NCBI GenBank assembly: GCA_024803745.1
Contig: JANJXV010000002.1
Location: 40,507,757-40,571,756 of the forward strand
Origin: Megascapheus bottae
Taxonomy: Eukaryota > Chordata > Mammalia > Rodentia > Geomyidae
Direction: 5' to 3'
Length of the DNA: 64,000 nucleotides
Below are positions 1 through 11,290 of this stretch, piece by piece. The position numbers and the translations under genes are program-made. Positions within the stretch are counted from its first letter, which is position 1; the number at the start of each line of letters is the position of its first letter. The notes under the pieces were generated by a model. The model was not told the origin of the DNA. It was given only the letters and a program-made list of their open reading frames with translations, and ran no database searches.

Positions 1-80
1 GGTATCAATGTATGTGAATTAATACACCTTCTATCTGGCAAATATCATGTAACCCTTCTATTAATTACAATAAAAAATAA
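1..80 (+). mobile_element. L1 3' UTR end, cut by window start
   Basis: The sequence matches the end of the L1 copy at 20335-20410: a gggtatcaatgta... start, then ctatctggcaaatatcatgt and a terminal attaattacaataaaaaa tail. It is the younger of the two L1 3' UTR types in this window. The rest of the element lies outside the window. Confidence 0.85.
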
Positions 81-586
81 GTTTGGGCTAGCCCAGAAAA
101 AAAAATGCTAAAACAATAGATAAATGTAGTTACTTGTGTGAAAGTCCCATTTACGAAGTGGAGGGAAGAGAATTCAAATCCAGAGGGTCAAACTTGAGTG
201 CAATCTTCCATTTGCTTCGAATTAAAATGTAGTTTTGTGTTCAGCCTAAGAAATACGGAAAGCATTGAAAACCACAGAGAAAGCTATACAATCATCCACT
301 CTACTAAACCACTCTTATTTCCTCTCCTTCTAGTGCCAGATGTTGATGTACTTTAGAAATATGTATTGTTGAAATCATACTGAAGTGTCTTCCTCCATTT
401 TTGTCAATGTTTTAAGTGAATATTTTCCCATGACATCCTAAGTCCTTTCTTTGGTAGCATAATATAATTAGCCATCTATTCCTGGTATTTTAAATTTTAA
501 TCATCGACTACTGATTAAGAGAAAACAAATCAATGGTTTAAGATGTGAAGTCAGGAGTGAGTGGCGCTTTGAGGGAACAAGAAGTC
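81..586. other. Single-copy stretch, nothing recognised
   Basis: AT-rich sequence without an open frame of note, a repeat match or a simple repeat. I see no function in it. Confidence 0.5.
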
Positions 587-772
587 TTTTTTTTTTCTTC
601 CTGTCCTGGGGCTTGCACTCAGCACCTGGGCTCTAAAACTCTACCACTTGAGCCACAGCACCATTTCTGGCTTTGTGTGTGTGTGTGTGTGTGCATGTGG
701 TACTGAGGAATCAAATCCAGGGCTTTGTGCATGTTAGGCAAGTATTCTATCACTAGGCCACACTCCTGGCCC
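587..772 (-). mobile_element. Dimeric tRNA-related SINE (IDL-Geo-like)
   Basis: On the minus strand this reads ID-like left half, linker, then a right half ending in an A-rich tail (the T run at 587-596). The B box region is degraded (gaatcaaatcc on the plus strand). A (GT)n run at 674-692 sits in the linker, where other copies have tatgtatgtgg, so the microsatellite arose inside the SINE. Near-matching flanks (aacaagaagtctttt at 576-590, aacaacgtctttt at 773-785) look like an aged target site duplication. Confidence 0.85.
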
Positions 773-3700
773 AACAACGTCTTTTGATCCAAACTCACTT
801 TCCACTTTTTATTTGTTTACATTCTCTAAGGCTTCTACTGCTCCTGTCTGTTCTCCTTTGACAGCTATTCATATAGCTAAGTATAATTCAGCTTTAAGAC
901 TGACTGGCTGACTGGCAATCTATAAAGTGAATCTTATTCACAAGTTACAGCCAACTTATTTTGATGGCATATTTTTTTCTGGAAAATATTTATTTGTATT
1001 TCACTGTCTCAAGGTAATTTTTAACTGTATACTCCAGAAAAAGCCTTATTTTACCTGAAGGACATGCCTGCTTCATACATTGCATGTGTGACTTTCACCT
1101 AGCTAAGGTAGAAAATGCTCAAACATGGTTATTGCCATTCAGGTCAGGAAGGAAGATGGTTATGGCCCCATGAAGAGATTTGATACATGGGGTTAGGAAC
1201 AGTTGTGATGAGAAAGGGCTCAGAAAGCCTTCTTCCCCCTTAGGAACATCAAGTATTTACAAAAGCTATGGAGAAAAATTGAAACGTTTAAGCTCAAGTC
1301 TGGGACGAGAGTAATGAATTATGGAGGTAGATGAGGTGGGGAAGAGTAAGCCTTATACATATGATGTAGAAGGAGGACTGGCTCGAAGCATACATGCAGC
1401 TTAGGAAGGAGTTAATCAGAGGCTGGAGAGTGGTTGAAGAGGAAGATAAAGCAATGCAGGAATGTGGAGATGGAGAGGTTGAGGAGCCAGCATTCATGAT
1501 TTCAGACTTTATTCTATAGGTATCTGTGCATACATAAATCAGTGAAGCAAAGAACTCACAGGAGCTCTCGTGCTTGAGAGGGGCATCCTAAGTATCAGTT
1601 GTTCTAGTCCCTTACTCAGCTTTCTTAGTGTTCACTTATATTTTATGATGTGGTCTCTTATAAATACCTTGGAGCTTGGGAAGTTATTCATGTACCTTCT
1701 GATATCTACGAATGAAATTTCTCCATGCTAAATGGCTAGAGAGACGATTTCGAGGATCTACATGCAACTACTCATGGCTTACAACATTGTAGTCTACTCT
1801 GAAGGTCCCTGCTTTTTGAATATACGTTATTTCAGATCAGCTCACTGATATAAGACACACCAACTAATATGGCATTGTTTGGTACATTTGTTCCCATTAT
1901 TATTGCCTAATGTGAGTCTCAGGCTCCCAGGGGACTTCCATTCCCATTTGATTAGCTAGAACTCACTACCAAGGCCACATGTCATCCAAGGAGAGACTCT
2001 GCTAAGTGAGTGTGGGTCTGGAAGACAAGGAGATAGGATTTGAAGAACACATGGCAAAATCTGCATAACACAAGGTCATATGATGTAGGGACCGTGTCAT
2101 TTTCAAAGAGGCATCATCAGTATTCCAAGCCAAGCTGTCTTACTAGGGGACATCCCAAACATTTCATTCCTTATGAAATTCTTCTGATCTGTTTTAGATT
2201 TAAAGTCTGCCATATTTCTCCAGCTTCTCTATTTCTGCTTCTTATTTAGAATTTACTTTCCATTCCTCCCCCCCGCCCAACTTGGAAAAGGTTTAATGGG
2301 ATAAACAGTTTTACAGCTTCTACTTTTACTCAGATGTTGCAATGGTGATTGTGAATCAATCTTTGAATTATAAATGTAAAACTGAATATTCTCTCAAGAT
2401 AGTTTTCCCTATTAATTTAGTCACATTTTAAATGGAAGGCAAATCTAAAGCCCTCAAAAGACTGAAAAACAGGAAGACAGCATGTTCAAACAACATTTGC
2501 AATAGGAAAACATAGCTAAAAATGTTTTCAGCTTAATGAGATTTATCTGTAAAAGTATGACTTGGTTGTGTCTTCTTTACCCCAATCTCCATATATAACA
2601 TTTGCTGGTATTGCCTCTGATCCCTGAAACCAATCAGTCTGTCATGTAAGCCATATTTTGTTTTATTCTGTCACCTCAACACCTGCCTCACTTAATTCTG
2701 TGCAATCAAGGATGTGTTATGGGGAACATAATTAGGCCTGCCAACAGACTAGTGATAAAATCGTATCTCTGTGTAGAAAATGTTATTGGGTAAGGAAATC
2801 GACCTTAATTTTGAATTTCATAGAAACTATTGTCAACCCAAAGGATAATGTGGTAATGCCACTTGGAAATCAATAAGTCTTTGGGGGATTTTCCTTTTAC
2901 TCCTTTATCCCTCGTTCCTCTGGTCTCTCTTCCTTTTGCTTTAGGAGAGACAACGTGAGAAGCAAGGTATACAACCCTGTTGCTACCAGGACAAAGTTGC
3001 TGATAGAATAGCAGGGTGTTCACTCCTATTCAATGTTCAGAGCAAGCCAGCTAATGCTATTTGGTGAAAAAGCATCTCTGGACAATGAGCTGTCTTGGTA
3101 AAGTACAAGCAGGTGGCTTCTACATGCTGACTCTGCTTCACTGTGTCATAGTACTCTTAAAGTTACCTACTAATGAATTACCTCTTTTCATGCTGATATC
3201 TAGCACAATTTTTGGCATATGTTGACACTTGCTAAGTATCTATTTAGATGAATGTAAGCATCCCTAAGTAATCAGGAGAGCCAATAGTAACAGACACAAT
3301 TGGGTTTCTCTGCTGGCTCCTTGCTCCTTGTATGGGCAATTTATTCATTCTTTTCATGACCCAATCACACTGGAATAAAATTAAAAATGGTGGCTCTGTC
3401 CTGAAAAAGTGAGATGATACCTATAAAGCCCCCTAGGGAAGCCCTATACGTAAATACAAATTAAATGATGTTTCTGTGATCTGTGGGACCTTGGAAGGTT
3501 TCGAGTAGGTATCTGATGAGATGGTGCAGAGGAGAAGGGGGCAGGAAGAAATGACAGATATCCTTAGTAAGGAATGCTAAGGTGTGAACTAACCTCTTAT
3601 GGGGAGAATGGAGTCCCAGATCTCATGGGTGGAATAGTATACTTTGTTGAGCTATTTAAGTAGCACAAACATGTGACATCTTCTCATTGAGCCCCTTATT

Positions 3701-3944
3701 GAATTCTTGACTTTTCTTGCCAACAAGTGTTGGTTTGGTTTGGTTAGGTTCAGAAACAACCAGGTAATGGCCACCAATGACTCATTTAGAGTCTTCTCAT
3801 GAAGAGAATTGAAGGATATCATGTGGTTTACTGCTGTTAAAACAGGAAGACTGTTAATTTCAGTCTGCATACTTAACACTTCACAGTGTCTGCTGCTCTG
3901 TATATTTCTTAACTAACTATATATCCATCCTTTATCATCTATCA
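773..3944. other. Single-copy stretch with no gene seen
   Basis: About 3.2 kb with only short chance open frames of 75 codons or fewer. Around 3200-3260 there is a weak resemblance to the 3' end of L2 (tagcacaatttttggcata followed by an aagtatctatttagatgaatg-like end), too decayed to call firmly. A C-run lies near 2266-2278. No promoter, CpG island or splice-bounded frame stands out. Confidence 0.5.
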
Positions 3945-4017
3945 CTGTCTGTCTGTCTGTCTGTCTATCTCTCCTTCATCATCATCTATCTACCTACCTA
4001 CCCATCTACCTGCCTAT
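3945..4017. repeat. (CTGT)n/(CTAC)n tetranucleotide repeat
   Basis: Interrupted run of ctgt units followed by atct, atcatc and ctac units, typical of an ageing tetranucleotide microsatellite. Confidence 0.85.
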
Positions 4018-4147
4018 TTCTGATAATTTTCTACACTCCTCTAGTCACTACCTGCCTTAGTTATCATGACTCCATATTGAGTGTATTTTGTGCTAGACCA
4101 GTTAATGAATCCTTAACCCTGGGTGGGAATAACTTGGATCCTTTTCT

Positions 4148-4384
4148 TTGGGGGGGGGTGGTCATGGGACTTGAACTCTGGGCCTTGGTGTTGTCTCTGA
4201 GCTCTTTAGCTCAAGGCTACTTCCCTACCCCTTGAACCACAGCACCACTTCCTGTTTTCTGGTGCTTAATTGGAGATAAGAATCTCACAGACTTTAGTGC
4301 CCAGGCTGGGTTTGAAATAAGATCTTCATATCTTAGCTTCTTGACTAGCTAGGATTATAGGTGTGAGGCACTACACTGAGCTAA
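4148..4384 (-). mobile_element. 7SL/tRNA-like dimeric SINE
   Basis: Read on the minus strand, the 3' (right-hand) end at 4384 corresponds to the 7SL-like head (ctcacacctataatcctagc... followed by gaggctgaga-like text). The left-hand part is the second monomer with gccacagcaccacttcc-type text and a G/T-rich tail near 4150. It is about 10-20% diverged by eye from copies at 40930 and 53541. Confidence 0.8.
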
Positions 4385-5462
4385 ACTTGGCTCCTTTTAT
4401 GCTTGTCCTACAAAGAAAGCCACACACTAGTAATGACTTTAGGAACAATATGCTAGCATAACTGATGTACCTGGGGCAGAGAAATTAATAAGGCAGCTAG
4501 ACTTTGTCAGGATCATTAGAAGAACAGGTCTTACTGGTGAGATAGATGTGGCTCTCCTAGGAAGGGAGGGACCTTTCAATACAAGCAAGGAAAAGCATAT
4601 AACTTTAGGAACATTGGAAAGAGGAGATAAATATGACATCCAGAATCACCAGAGAGAAAGATCTTGCAAAAGAGCACTTAGTAATTCAATAAATAATTCC
4701 CAATGTCTTCTGTGTTCCAAGTATGACAGTAGGTACGAAAGATAGAGGATTGGACAAGGTGAATCCCTGTTCATGTTTGGCTAACTCTTTCATGGTGAAA
4801 GGTAATAAAATGGTCAGCAGATAAGTGCATCATTTAATATATCTGAGATGAATCAATCAGTATGAAGGTACTGTGGATTATCCATCCCATTTATTCATGT
4901 GGCATAAGGCCAGGCTCTATTTCCCCACCTTCTTTTTGGTATTTATTCCTCAAAGACCATTTGCCTAGATTTCAGCTAATGCAACATGGAAAGTAGTGCT
5001 TCTGGCTATGGTCCATGAAACTTAATGTTTATGGTTCTTTATATTCTTTTTCCTTTTGGCTGACTTGAAGAAGCCAGCTTGGGAATCCTGCATTAGTAGT
5101 AGAGGATCCAGAGAATACTTGCATTACTGTAGAGAGGGATGTTCCCAACTCGTTGCACTTCCATTCTAGGCTATGTTAGTCAGAAATAGACTTAAGCCAA
5201 TGTGGCTTTATAGGGAGTCCCTGGATCAGCAGCACCAGCATTACTTGGGGCTTTAGTCTATCTCTACTTCTGTAATAAAAATCCTTGAGCCTTTGAAATC
5301 TATACATCATCTCACACATTTCAAGGCTGGGAAGTCCAAGATTAAAGTAGAAAAGATTTGATGCCTACTGAGTTCTTTTCCTCTATGATCATGCTTTGAA
5401 CACTATGTCCTCCCATGGCAGCAGAGATGAGGGATAAGATCTAGTGAAGACCTCTCCAGGCC
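4385..5462. other. Single-copy stretch with a possible ancient repeat
   Basis: No gene recognised; open frames here are short and overlap on both strands without codon signal. Positions 4683-4790 resemble an ancient mammalian repeat with a caatgtcttctgtgttccaa core (a diverged 'tactatgtgccag' type motif of MIR or L2 class), at low confidence. Confidence 0.4.
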
Positions 5463-6522
5463 CTTTTTTTTCTTTTTTATCCATATATTTTTTATTGTAA
5501 TTAATAGAAGGGTTACATTATATTTACCAGGTAGAAGGTGCATTATTTCACAAACATTGATACCCTTTTTCATGTCATGGTCCACATTTCCCTGCCCCCT
5601 ACACCAGGTCATCTTGATTTTCCCCCTTCCCTATCCAATTTCAAATAACCAATTAAGCATATATAGATATATCAGATAACAGGTGAAATATTGTAACATA
5701 TGAGATAACCAAGGGACAGCAAAAGAGATGAGAGATAGCATAGTACATTAAGGACAACAGTCACTTATTATATGACTTTTCTTTCTATATCTTGGAGGTC
5801 CTTACATTTAGTGTCACACAATATGGCCTTATGTATCTAGGTTTTATTCTATTGTAAATCTCTGCTAGGAAAGCCCAAGGTTTCTACTGATTATGACAAA
5901 TGAGGGAAACCATCGAGCCTATGTCCCTTTGAGTCTGGCTTACTTCACTTAATAGGATTTTTTTCTAAGTCTTTCCATTTCCTTACAAATGGGGCAATGT
6001 CATTTTTTCTGACAGCAGCATAGAATTCCATTGTGTATAAATACTACATCTTGTTAATCCACTCATCAACTGAGGGGCATCTGGGTTGGTTCCATATCTT
6101 TGTTATGGTAAATAGTGCTGCAATAAACATCATTATGCTAGTGGATTTAGTATGTCCTCATTTCTGGATGATTGGGTAAATTCCAAGTAGTGGAATTGCT
6201 GGGTCATAGGAGCTCTATGTTTATTTTTTTTGAGGAATTGCCATACTGCTTTCCATAGTGGTTGAATGAGTTTGCACTCCCACCAACAGTGTAGTAGTGA
6301 TCCCTCCTGGCCACATCCCCTCCAGCATCTGTTGTTCTTAGATTTCTTGATCCTGGCCATTCTAACTAGAGTGAGGTGGAATCTTCGAGTTGTTTTGATT
6401 TGCATTTCTTTTATGGCCAGAGATGTTGAGCATTTCTTCATGTGTCTATAGGCCATTTTTATTTCTTCTTCAGAGAAGACTCTAAGTCTTTGGCCCATCT
6501 TTTAATGGGATGGTTGTTTCTT
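5463..6522 (-). mobile_element. L1 retrotransposon, 5'-truncated
   Basis: A poly-T run at 5463-5470 is the L1 tail; the 3' UTR follows, then the ORF2 C-terminal coding region, ending abruptly at 6522 where it stops matching the L1 copies at 34218 and 38304. Flanking ctctccag text at 5452 and 6524 looks like a short target site duplication. The 3' UTR is of the younger type (attaatagaagggttacat on the plus strand). Confidence 0.92.
6133..6498 (-). pseudogene. L1 ORF2 C-terminal remnant
   Basis: A 121-codon frame reading from a KDLKR-like region (here [12 protein letters not shown]) through a CWRGCG motif and HCWWECKL, the cysteine/histidine-bearing end of L1 ORF2 protein, to [12 protein letters not shown], where it stops early. 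Intact L1 proteins of this family continue for about 60 more residues (compare the frames at 34706 and 38786). It has no upstream endonuclease or reverse transcriptase, so it is dead debris of the 5'-truncated L1 and not a host gene. Confidence 0.9.
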
Positions 6523-6644
6523 TCTCTCCAGACTTTTTATATGTAAATGTTAGTTGCATTCAGGAGTGTGAAGCCTTTATGACCCAATCTCCTACTAAAT
6601 GCTCCACTTCTTAATAATATTACGTTGGGCTTTCATCTTTAAGT

Positions 6645-6950
6645 TTGAAGCTGGGCACAGAGACTCATGTTTGTAATCTTAGCTTCTCAGGAGACAAAGA
6701 GTCAGAGTTGGCTGATTCAAAGTAGCCAATCCTATCTCAATAAATAAACTAGGCATGTCTGTAATTCTAGTTATAAGGGAAGCATAAGTAGGACTATAGG
6801 TACGTTGGACAGCCCTAGACAAAAACTGGAGACTCTAACTGGAAAAAATACCTTAAAAAGCAATATATAACTAGGGCCATGGATGAAGTGGTCAAATAAG
6901 CACAAGCCATGCAGTCAAACTGTAGTACTGCCCAAAAGAAAAAAAAAGGT
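6645..6950 (+). mobile_element. Old 7SL/B1-type SINE, diverged
   Basis: Begins gctgggcacagagactcatg and continues tgtaatcttagcttctcagg, a clear 7SL/B1-type head. A second head-like segment (gcatgtctgtaattctag) follows at about 6752, and the unit ends in an A-rich stretch at 6938-6948. The double head suggests two related SINEs side by side or an internal duplication. Confidence 0.65.
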
Positions 6951-7583
6951 TTTTACGTGAAAGTTGAATGCAAGCATCAGACTGTGACACTTGGAAAGGT
7001 GTTATAACTGGAAAGCCTTGGCACACATTAGGTGTGTGGAACTGGAAGCTTGGGTTGGGTCTGTACAATCCCATGGCAATAAGCTCTTTGGATCTTGAAT
7101 GCATGCGAAAGTTTAGGCTGGTGCTGGAGATGACAGAGTTTAGCTGTTACATTAGCCAGGATATCATTATTTAAATAATGTATTTAAATCATGTTGTGTA
7201 TTGGAAAGTTATTGCAAGGAACTTGATAAGGAGACAAGTCCAGGAAGTCAATATGGTTAGAGTAGAATATTCTGGGTAGAGAGAAAAGGGGATGAGATTC
7301 AGGTGCTCCCATGGAACACTGGGATATGGGGCCAGGGAAGGATTCCTAGTAGAGATTTTGCTGATTTCCATCTCAACAAGCAAGTCAAAATTAGATGAAG
7401 ACCAGAGCTGGGTGGGAATTGCAGGCAGGTGGTAGAGACCTAAACAGGGCAGGGAAGCAGGGGTGTGCACTCCAGAAAACTCCTACTCACTGAGGATGGA
7501 CAAAGGGTACAAGAAGGTGGATGTGATGAGGCTACAGAGGCTCTTCAGGAGATGTTAAAGAACCTGACAGGAATCCTTCAGGG
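6951..7583. other. Single-copy stretch, nothing recognised
   Basis: Overlapping chance frames on both strands (7189-7470 minus is the longest at 93 codons), none with a recognisable domain, splice context or codon pattern. Confidence 0.5.
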
Positions 7584-7755
7584 CAGTGGTTCTTAATCTT
7601 CACTGCATGTGAGATTTGCTCAGCAGTCCTTAAAACACACCAACACCAGCCTGAGTTCCACCTCTATGAATGCTGGTTTTAATTGAGGCCAGGACTTTGG
7701 CATTTCTGAAATTTCCCCAGGTGATTCCAGGGTACAGCCAGAATTACAAAGCGTG
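7584..7755 (+). mobile_element. hAT-Charlie relic (MER20/MER5-like)
   Basis: Starts with the terminal inverted repeat text cagtggttct, followed by a diverged tcagcagtccttaaaacaca core and a gcatttctgaaatttcccca then ggtgattcc segment. This is the layout of short non-autonomous hAT-Charlie elements found across placental mammals. The far terminal repeat is worn away. Exact subfamily is from memory. Confidence 0.65.
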
Positions 7756-8159
7756 GCTTCAGGCAATGGGGAAGCTTTTGGAGAGTTTCTTTTTCTTTTC
7801 AAGGATGAAGGTAGCATAAATCAGATTCTTTGCACATATTTCATTGCAATATGAATTATCATGGCTAAGGAGACCTCCTTGGGAGAAGGAAGCTCTTTTC
7901 TCTGGCAACTCATTTTGTTCCTCTTTGAGATGAAGATACAATAGATACCCAGGACTATCATAAACACTGCCCAGCATAGCACTTTGTCCCAAAGCCAGAG
8001 TAGAGGCAGAGTACTCTTTTCTCTGGAATAAACAAAGGCTAAGGAATCCTGGATAGGTCTCTTTAATATCCTCACTTGGGATGGTCATAGAGCCATAGCC
8101 TAGGCTAGGCTATCCTAGGCCAACAGCTGGCTTAGATTCTGATAGTACTCTGCTGGGAT
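7756..8159. other. Single-copy stretch, nothing recognised
   Basis: Overlapping minus-strand open frames (7759-8088, 109 codons; 7821-8075) show no known domain. They share the same DNA in different frames, which points to chance. Confidence 0.45.
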
Positions 8160-8540
8160 CACCTTAGAATCGCATTTCTTTAATGAGAAACTGATTGATG
8201 AGCAGGATGAATTTGACTGGTTTGAAAAGTAAAAGCTGATGCAGCTGTGGTTGGTAGAGATGAGGGAGAGCAAGGCAGCGCCTGCCTGCCTGCTGACTTC
8301 ATGGCAGGCTCGGTGCTGTGGCAGCAGTTGTGTGGTTGTTTGCTTGTTTGCATCACTCTGAAGCAGAAATCTTGTAGCAGGCCCTTCACCTGTGCTGTTC
8401 CCACCCCTTCCCCAGAGGAAGCTACACGATGGAGTTCAAACAATGAAGACTAGGCGGCCCGGCTGTGATTTGTACATTAAGGTATAGCAGCTTTTAATTT
8501 CCTCTGGGGAGCGGTCTCTGTTTCTCCACCTTTCTCTCCC
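8160..8540. promoter_or_regulatory. Candidate regulatory/conserved block (unproven)
   Basis: Repeat-free block with higher GC than its surroundings. It holds a cctgcctgcctgctgac run, CAGCTG E-boxes near 8239 (gcagctgtgg), a cacctgtgctg site near 8387 and an aggtatagcagcttttaattt segment. The texture resembles mammalian enhancers, but no computed conservation supports it. Open frames on both strands (68 and 87 codons) overlap and look like chance. Confidence 0.25.
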
Positions 8541-8823
8541 TTTGAAGGCTTGAACTATTGTTCTTGGCCATTTTATGTTTTGTGAACTGGCATGAACGTG
8601 GGGGTGGGGGTGGGGGTGACATTGATTGTGCTGAGAAGTGGGGAGATGAAGTGGACTTCAGTGGCATTTGGAACAGGAAAGAAATTTGGTGGCAGGGTGT
8701 ACACATGAGAATCTTCTCTGGCAAAGTAGTTACTGGATATAACCACTTTCATTTTAAGGGTAGTCACCACCTGACAAGGTGGTGTTTTAGTAAACCCACA
8801 TCCTGTTCTGAATTGTTTTTCTA
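8541..8823. other. Single-copy stretch with a G-run
   Basis: Contains three runs of five Gs separated by single Ts (gtgggggtgggggtgggggt, about 8599-8618), with further G runs downstream. Frames of 76 to 95 codons cross it on both strands and look like chance. Confidence 0.5.
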
Positions 8824-8880
8824 GGAGCTGTGGGTGTCGCTCAAGGGGTAGAGCACTCACAGAGTAAGAATTGTTATCCT
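8824..8880 (+). mobile_element. Possible old ID-type SINE fragment
   Basis: The text ggagctgtgggtgtcgctca followed by aggggtagagcactc resembles the 5' end of a tRNA-Ala-derived ID element (A-box region gctca-gtggtagagc). The B-box half is missing. Weak call. Confidence 0.35.
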
Positions 8881-9903
8881 GACAAGTACTCTCCTTGGCT
8901 AAGTGTCCTGGTGTTGGTTGGCTGCGTGGATAAACTTTTAACCCCTTTCACAGTAGCCAATTATATCTAAATTCTGTGAACCTAAATTCTGACCAATCAA
9001 AACAAAGAGAAGTAATGCTGTTAGGGACAAAGCTAGGGTGGGCTGCTTACTTGTGCATTCGCATACTTGTTTTGTTGTTGGTGGTGGTGGTAACATGTGC
9101 CCTTCTACAGAAGTAAATTTTTCATTGCCAAATTCCTTTCAAGCTGTCCTTATGTGACACCCCAATATCTCAAGACATTTCCACAAGGGGCTCTTGTTGT
9201 GCAAGTAAATATAAAGGCCTAGCAACTTTGGCTATATTTGATTTCATAATAAAGTTGTTTCAGCAGAATGAAATCCAAGTTTCTGCACTCCCACCTACTG
9301 GGGTCTTGACAAGAGAGTCTCCCAGAGCCACGGAGGGCGTGGCACCCAGGTCTCACATACCCCTGACAGCCTTCACATCTGGGAACACAGCATCTGAATC
9401 ACTGTACTAATTGATCTACATGTCTTTCTCTAAGTTATGAAAATAATTAAAGTAGTGAACGGTAATTTGAAGGAATCTTAAATCTTAAATATTACAGTTT
9501 AGTATTTCTTTTTGTATCACAAGCCTCACCTTGTTATCTAGATTTATTTTTTTTTTCAGGCTTGTGCTTTCCTTCTGCATTGAGCTGGTTTTCCATTATT
9601 TTAAAATAGTATCATGGGGTTAATAGAGCGCTCAAGGCAAGACTTTGAGCCTGTGGCTATCTATGGGGCTGTCTGGGAGCCCTAGCCCAGTAGGGGGCTC
9701 TATGATAACTAACCTCAGTAACAGGGCCTGGCCATGCGTGCATGCGCAAATGATGGGCCATCTGTGCCCAGCCTACCACCAACTCAGACTATCACACTTG
9801 ACAAATTAAAGGTGAGGAAGCCTTAGGCCTCCTAAGTTCTGAATACAGAAACCACCCTCTTAAAATCAGAGTGAGGAACTAGGAGAAGGGAGTCTACTGA
9901 AAA
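8881..9903. other. Single-copy stretch
   Basis: No gene recognised. Contains a (GTT)n/(GGT)n patch at about 9070-9092, a T-run at 9547-9557, and a CpG-bearing gcgtgcatgcgcaa motif at 9736-9749 that resembles an NRF1 half-site pair. Confidence 0.5.
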
Positions 9904-10068
9904 TGTGCCAGACATATTTTATATGTTCCATTTGAACTCTCACTAACCCTGTGAGGCAGCAATTTTACTTTTCTTGGTTTACCTAGAGAGAAACTGAAAC
10001 TTGGAATGGCTGAGCAACTATGCTAAGATCACACCACCAGTTTAGTTGGACCCAGATTTGGAATGCAA
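9904..10068 (+). mobile_element. MIR relic
   Basis: Runs through a tgtgccagac start, ctcactaaccctgtgaggca, a gagagaaactgaaactt core and an aagatcacaccaccag then ccagatttgg end. This is the order of the MIR consensus core and its tRNA-related flank. Confidence 0.8.
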
Positions 10069-10099
10069 GATGATTGGGGCTGTGTTTTATGCCTAGTTG

Positions 10100-10207
10100 T
10101 CTCAAAATGTCAACTATTGACATTTGTGATGGCAATTCTATATTAAGGGTCTGCTGTGTACATTGGAGGGTCCCTGGTTTATATTCTAAATTCGACAATA
10201 GCACTTT
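10100..10207 (+). mobile_element. hAT-Charlie relic (MER5A-like)
   Basis: Text ctcaaaatgtcaactattga, then gggtctgctgtgtacattgg and agggtccctgg, followed by a gacaatagcac end. This is the order seen in MER5A-type short hAT elements. Subfamily named from memory. Confidence 0.7.
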
Positions 10208-11212
10208 CACTCCCAAACTAGTATAGCAACTAAAAAGATTTCCCGACCTTGTTAGTTGTTACTAGATGGGCAGAATCACATTGCTCTTAGTTATCATGAC
10301 TGTTCTTCATTAATGCATGTTTTGCATTCTATTCTTACAACCTGTCTGTACTAAATAACCTATTGTTCCCATTTTTTCCATATTATAACATGGAGCATAA
10401 AGCGATTGTGTGTTGACCAATGTCTTAGAGCTCATAAATAGCTCTTGTGGTTCCCCAAGTGGAACTAAGTATGAGTCCGAGCTTTCCATGTCTGCCAGAA
10501 ACACATGCAGCACCATACACACTCTATTTCCACTTTACAAGGCATTTAAAGTGGAACCTGTTAGCTTTCAGATTAGTGATGGATTTAAGTCTATTTTCTA
10601 AATGATGGGGCCAGGAATGGACATTGCAAAGGCTGTCTACACTATTTGAGGCTGTGGTGTCGTCCAGGAAACCTATATTGAGAAACCCTAAACATGAACA
10701 GTATACTTTGCTGAAGGAACTGACCTAGAATAAAACTGCAGGAAAAAGAATGGAAATGTTGCATGGAAATAGAGGAGTTTGGATATGAGACAGGAAAGTA
10801 TTTGGAGAGTTCGATTTAGTTGCTGGAGAGGGTATGGATGGCATCTTATGCCAAGTGACCTATGATGCTGGGGTGGGGTTCTCCTGTAGACCTTAGATGG
10901 ATATATCCAATGAGCTGTAATGACTCCCCATTTCTTGCTCATGCTTCATCCCAAAACTGAGTACTGCTGCCTTGTTTGGAAGCTTAGAGCATCCTGAGGT
11001 TCTAAAAGTGGTTACAGTGAAACAAAAACAGCTGTGTCAATTTCCAATTTCCGCTCTATTCAGATTCACACTCTGCTGCCTTTCCTTTCTCAGAGGCACT
11101 GGGACCCAGGCACATGCACACACAGGCATACACGTGCACATTCATTGCCTCCTTTCTCAGGCACTGGCACCCAAGCTGGGACACTGGCATAACACTCAGA
11201 TGCACACACACC
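10208..11212. other. Single-copy stretch
   Basis: No gene recognised. The frame that runs into the CA repeat (10972-11400, 142 codons) is a by-product of the dinucleotide run. Two similar cacatgcacacacaggcata-type patches precede the main repeat. Confidence 0.5.
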
Positions 11213-11241
11213 TGTGCATGTGTATATGTGCGTGCACGCGT

Positions 11242-11285
<44 letters not shown>

Positions 11286-11290
11286 GCACA
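11213..11290. repeat. (TG/CG/CA)n alternating purine-pyrimidine tract
   Basis: Every base alternates pyrimidine-purine for 78 positions: TG-rich at the start, a CG-rich centre (gtgcgtgcacgcgtgcgcac) and a long pure (CA)n run ending cgcacgcaca. Part of the centre is self-complementary. Confidence 0.95.

Noticed and set aside
3945..4017. Regularly repeated short units resembling an array
   Set aside because: The units are tetranucleotides with no spacers, so this is a microsatellite and not a CRISPR array; the DNA is mammalian.
8599..8618. A G-quadruplex from three runs of five Gs
   Set aside because: Only three adjacent runs are present; a fourth lies too far away for a confident call.
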